Assembly: GCA_031277035.1 (NCBI GenBank)
Contig: JAISLY010000005.1
Location: forward strand, 1-33,475
Length of the DNA stretch: 33,475 bases
Reading direction: 5' to 3'
Origin: Coriobacteriales bacterium
GTDB taxonomy: Bacteria; Actinomycetota; Coriobacteriia; Coriobacteriales; UBA8131
Under the pieces are notes generated by a model that searched no databases, was not told the DNA's origin, and saw only the letters and a program-made list of their open reading frames with translations. The position numbers and the translations under genes are program-made. Shown in pieces: positions 32,101-33,475 of this stretch. Numbering within the stretch: position 1 is the stretch's first letter; each line of letters begins with the position of its first letter.

Positions 32101-33475
32101 AAGGCGGCGGCGCCGCTCGCGGTAAAGCTCTTGGGGAACACCACCCTCACTCTCTCCAAGCAGGTCGCAGGCGAGAACGCCGACACAACCAAAGCGTTTG
32201 AGTTCACGCTGTGGCTCTACGACTACGACGGCACCACGCCCCTGCCCCAAGGCACGCAGTTCTCCTACACCGGAGGCGTGCTTGCGGGCTCGGGCGCGAC
32301 GGCCCCATCAGGCGGCACGCTCACGCTCGATGCCGACGGCAAGGCGGCCTTCTCCCTTGCCCACGGCCAGTCTGTCACCGTAGCCGCACTACCGGAGAAC
32401 AGGCACGTGCGCATCGTCGAGGCCGGGGCTGCCACCTCGTCGTATGCCGCGTCGTTCAAGGACAGCGCGGAGACAGCCGCCGAGCAGGGCGCGGACACGG
32501 GCGTACGCGCCCTGTCCGCCACCCCGCGCAGCTTTGACTTCACGAACACCAAGGGCATCGTGGTGATAGACCTCTCCAAGACGGTCACGGGCGGGCCCGG
32601 CTACACCGTGAACGGCACCACGGCGCCGGGCGGCGGCGGTCAAATCGCAAGCCCCGACCGCGTGCTCACCTTCGGCACCTATAACGGCGAGAGCGCAAGC
32701 GACAACGTCTACCGGATCATCCAGTCCGACGGCGCGGGCACCTCCATCTACAAGCAGATAGTCGTGCAGACTGGCGTGGAGACCTCCATCACCATCGAGG
32801 ACATCGACGTGACGAGCAAAGCGCAAAACGAGCCCACCTTCGCTCTTCAGGGTACCGCCAGCGTCGCGCTGGTTCTTGAGGGGGAAAGCTCGCTTACGCA
32901 GGCGGTCGCAAGCAGCGATCTCCAAAACAACGCCGCACTGAGCGTCCCCGCAGGCGCAAGCCTGTCCATCAGCGGCACCGGCAAGCTGACGGCGCAGGGC
33001 GGCTACCACAGCGCCGGCATCGGCAGCGGCGAGAACAGCGCAGGCGGCATCATCACCATCGAGGGCGCCACCGTCATCGCTACAGGCGGCAGCGGCGGCG
33101 CGGGCATCGGCGGCGGCTATGGCAGCAACTGCGGCACCGTCACCGTCTATAGCGGCACCGTCACCGCTACAGGCAACAACGGCGGCGCCGGCATCGGCAA
33201 CGGCAACAGCGGCGTGGGCGGCGCCGTCACCATCGCCGCCGGCACCGTCACCGCAACAGGCGGCCAGGCAGGCGCGGGCATCGGCGGCAGCTCTCTCACC
33301 ATCACCATCACCGGCGGCGCCGTCACCGCGAGAGGCGGCAACTGGGGCTCTGGCATCGGCAGCAACAGCGGCGGTCTCGTCAACACCATAGCCATCGGCG
33401 GCGGCACCGTGACCGCGACGGGCGGCGGCAACGGCGCAGGCATCGGCGGCGCGCAGGGCCGCGCCGGCGGCACCA
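26186..33475 (+). CDS. Giant secreted beta-helix repeat surface protein, interrupted by a poly-G tract (OFF state), runs off the window
   Basis: GTG at 26186 (GAGGGG 8 bases upstream) starts a Sec signal: Arg-rich n-region, then VAPVLLAVILVAALALPATP. After IAGGGG the frame ends at 26440. The frame one base back is open from the tract to the window edge with no stop and no usable start upstream, so the two halves are one gene. With 10 or 13 G the product exceeds 2,400 residues. After an acidic Asp/Ala/Gly linker come modules of one plan: an N-domain (GYTVSG..., LTFGTYNGESASDN, YRIIQS), a stack of about 30-residue repeats (AGIGGG...GTITI.GG.VTATGG), and a tail (PAIHASA, YRCFAYTTGA). Two modules end in a CnaB/DUF7601-like domain (LTVSKQVAG, FEFTLWLYDYDG). 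A right-handed beta-helix adhesin is likely. The cell-wall anchor is beyond the window. Confidence 0.85.
26414..26425 (+). repeat. Poly-G tract of 12, phase-variation switch
   Basis: Twelve consecutive G follow GCC in codon 76. With 12 G the frame reads GGGG-HLLR-stop; with 11 it reads GGGG-IY-stop; with 10 or 13 it reads GGG(G)-AFTEVNPLVPG and stays open. Both wrong frames hit a stop within five codons, so the switch is tight. Confidence 0.9.
26731..28866 (+). repeat. Module 1 of the surface protein
   Basis: N-domain (26731-27120), about 15 AGIGGG-type repeats of about 90 bases (27121-28480) and a tail (28480-28866). It lacks the CnaB/DUF7601-like domain of modules 2 and 3, and its N-domain is the most diverged. 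Confidence 0.8.
28867..30567 (+). repeat. Module 2 of the surface protein
   Basis: N-domain (28867-29274), about 6 AGIGGG-type repeats (29275-29760), tail (29760-30160) and a CnaB/DUF7601-like domain (about 30160-30567). It is highly similar in DNA sequence to module 3 outside the repeat stack. Confidence 0.8.
30568..32547 (+). repeat. Module 3 of the surface protein
   Basis: N-domain (30568-31014), about 8 AGIGGG-type repeats (31015-31730), tail (31735-32140) and a second CnaB/DUF7601-like domain (32140-32547). The stretch gttcacgctgtggctctacg, with its flanks, is nearly identical to module 2. Confidence 0.8.
32548..33475 (+). repeat. Module 4 of the surface protein, cut by the window edge
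   Basis: N-domain (32548-32997) and at least 6 AGIGGG-type repeats to the window end. Its N-domain is closely similar to those of modules 2 and 3. Confidence 0.8.

Noticed and set aside
26788-32250. Long minus-strand ORFs (646, 496 and 527 codons) opposite the surface protein
   Set aside because: They are Ala/Asp/Gly/Arg-rich mirror images of the GC-rich repeats; the plus frame has a coherent repeat pattern and a signal peptide, so these are shadows.

Overview
The window is GC-rich chromosomal DNA from an actinomycete-type bacterium, most likely an anaerobic member of the Coriobacteriia. This is an inference from the gene content: an infA-rpmJ-rpsM-rpsK-rpsD-rpoA-rplQ block with zinc-type (C+) S4 and L36, an oxygen-sensitive glycyl radical enzyme, Tat-exported lipoproteins, an XdhC chaperone and very large repeat-rich surface proteins. 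No rRNA, tRNA, CRISPR array or insertion sequence was seen.

Layout. 1-1467 (minus): an Rrf2-type cysteine-containing regulator upstream of the N-terminal part of a glycyl radical enzyme that runs off the left edge. 1752-3658: purD, convergent with a cytidylate-kinase-like protein. 3861-5474: a Tat lipoprotein of unknown function. 5622-9233: lysA and hom (lysine and threonine/methionine branches of the aspartate pathway), then a multi-pass Pr6Pr-like membrane protein. 9334-11264: a SAM methyltransferase with a probably leaderless mRNA, followed 5 bases later by an XdhC-type molybdenum-cofactor chaperone. 11474-15301: the infA-to-rplQ translation/transcription operon with a good promoter. 15332-17260: glucose-6-phosphate isomerase. 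17385-18530: an AAA/DUF4143 ATPase behind a strong dyad. 18593-22622: a flavodoxin-fold FMN reductase and an SsuABC/TauABC-like ABC importer. 22808-23564 (minus): a RHH antitoxin and PIN toxin pair. 23765-25762 (minus): a hybrid sensor histidine kinase. 26186 to the right edge: a giant secreted beta-helix repeat protein.

Two things stand out. First, the giant surface protein is split by a run of 12 G (26414-26425), 76 codons after its start. The signal-peptide frame dies 5 codons past the tract, while the other frame is open for more than 7 kb to the window edge. Tracts of 10 or 13 G would join the two. This is a strong candidate for ON/OFF phase variation by slipped-strand mispairing, currently OFF.

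Second, both intergenic DNA and conserved housekeeping genes are riddled with short tandem repeats (minisatellites). In coding regions they are in frame and sit at termini or loops: in glucose-6-phosphate isomerase (twice), XdhC, FMN reductase, the ABC ATPase (both ends), the substrate-binding protein, the histidine kinase (ATPase domain and receiver), the Tat lipoprotein and ribosomal protein L17. In intergenic DNA some repeat units copy the 3' end and stop codon of the neighbouring gene (the Rrf2 gene, lysA). Together this suggests an ongoing local-duplication process that adds disordered Ala/Gly/Pro/Asp/Thr-rich segments across the proteome.
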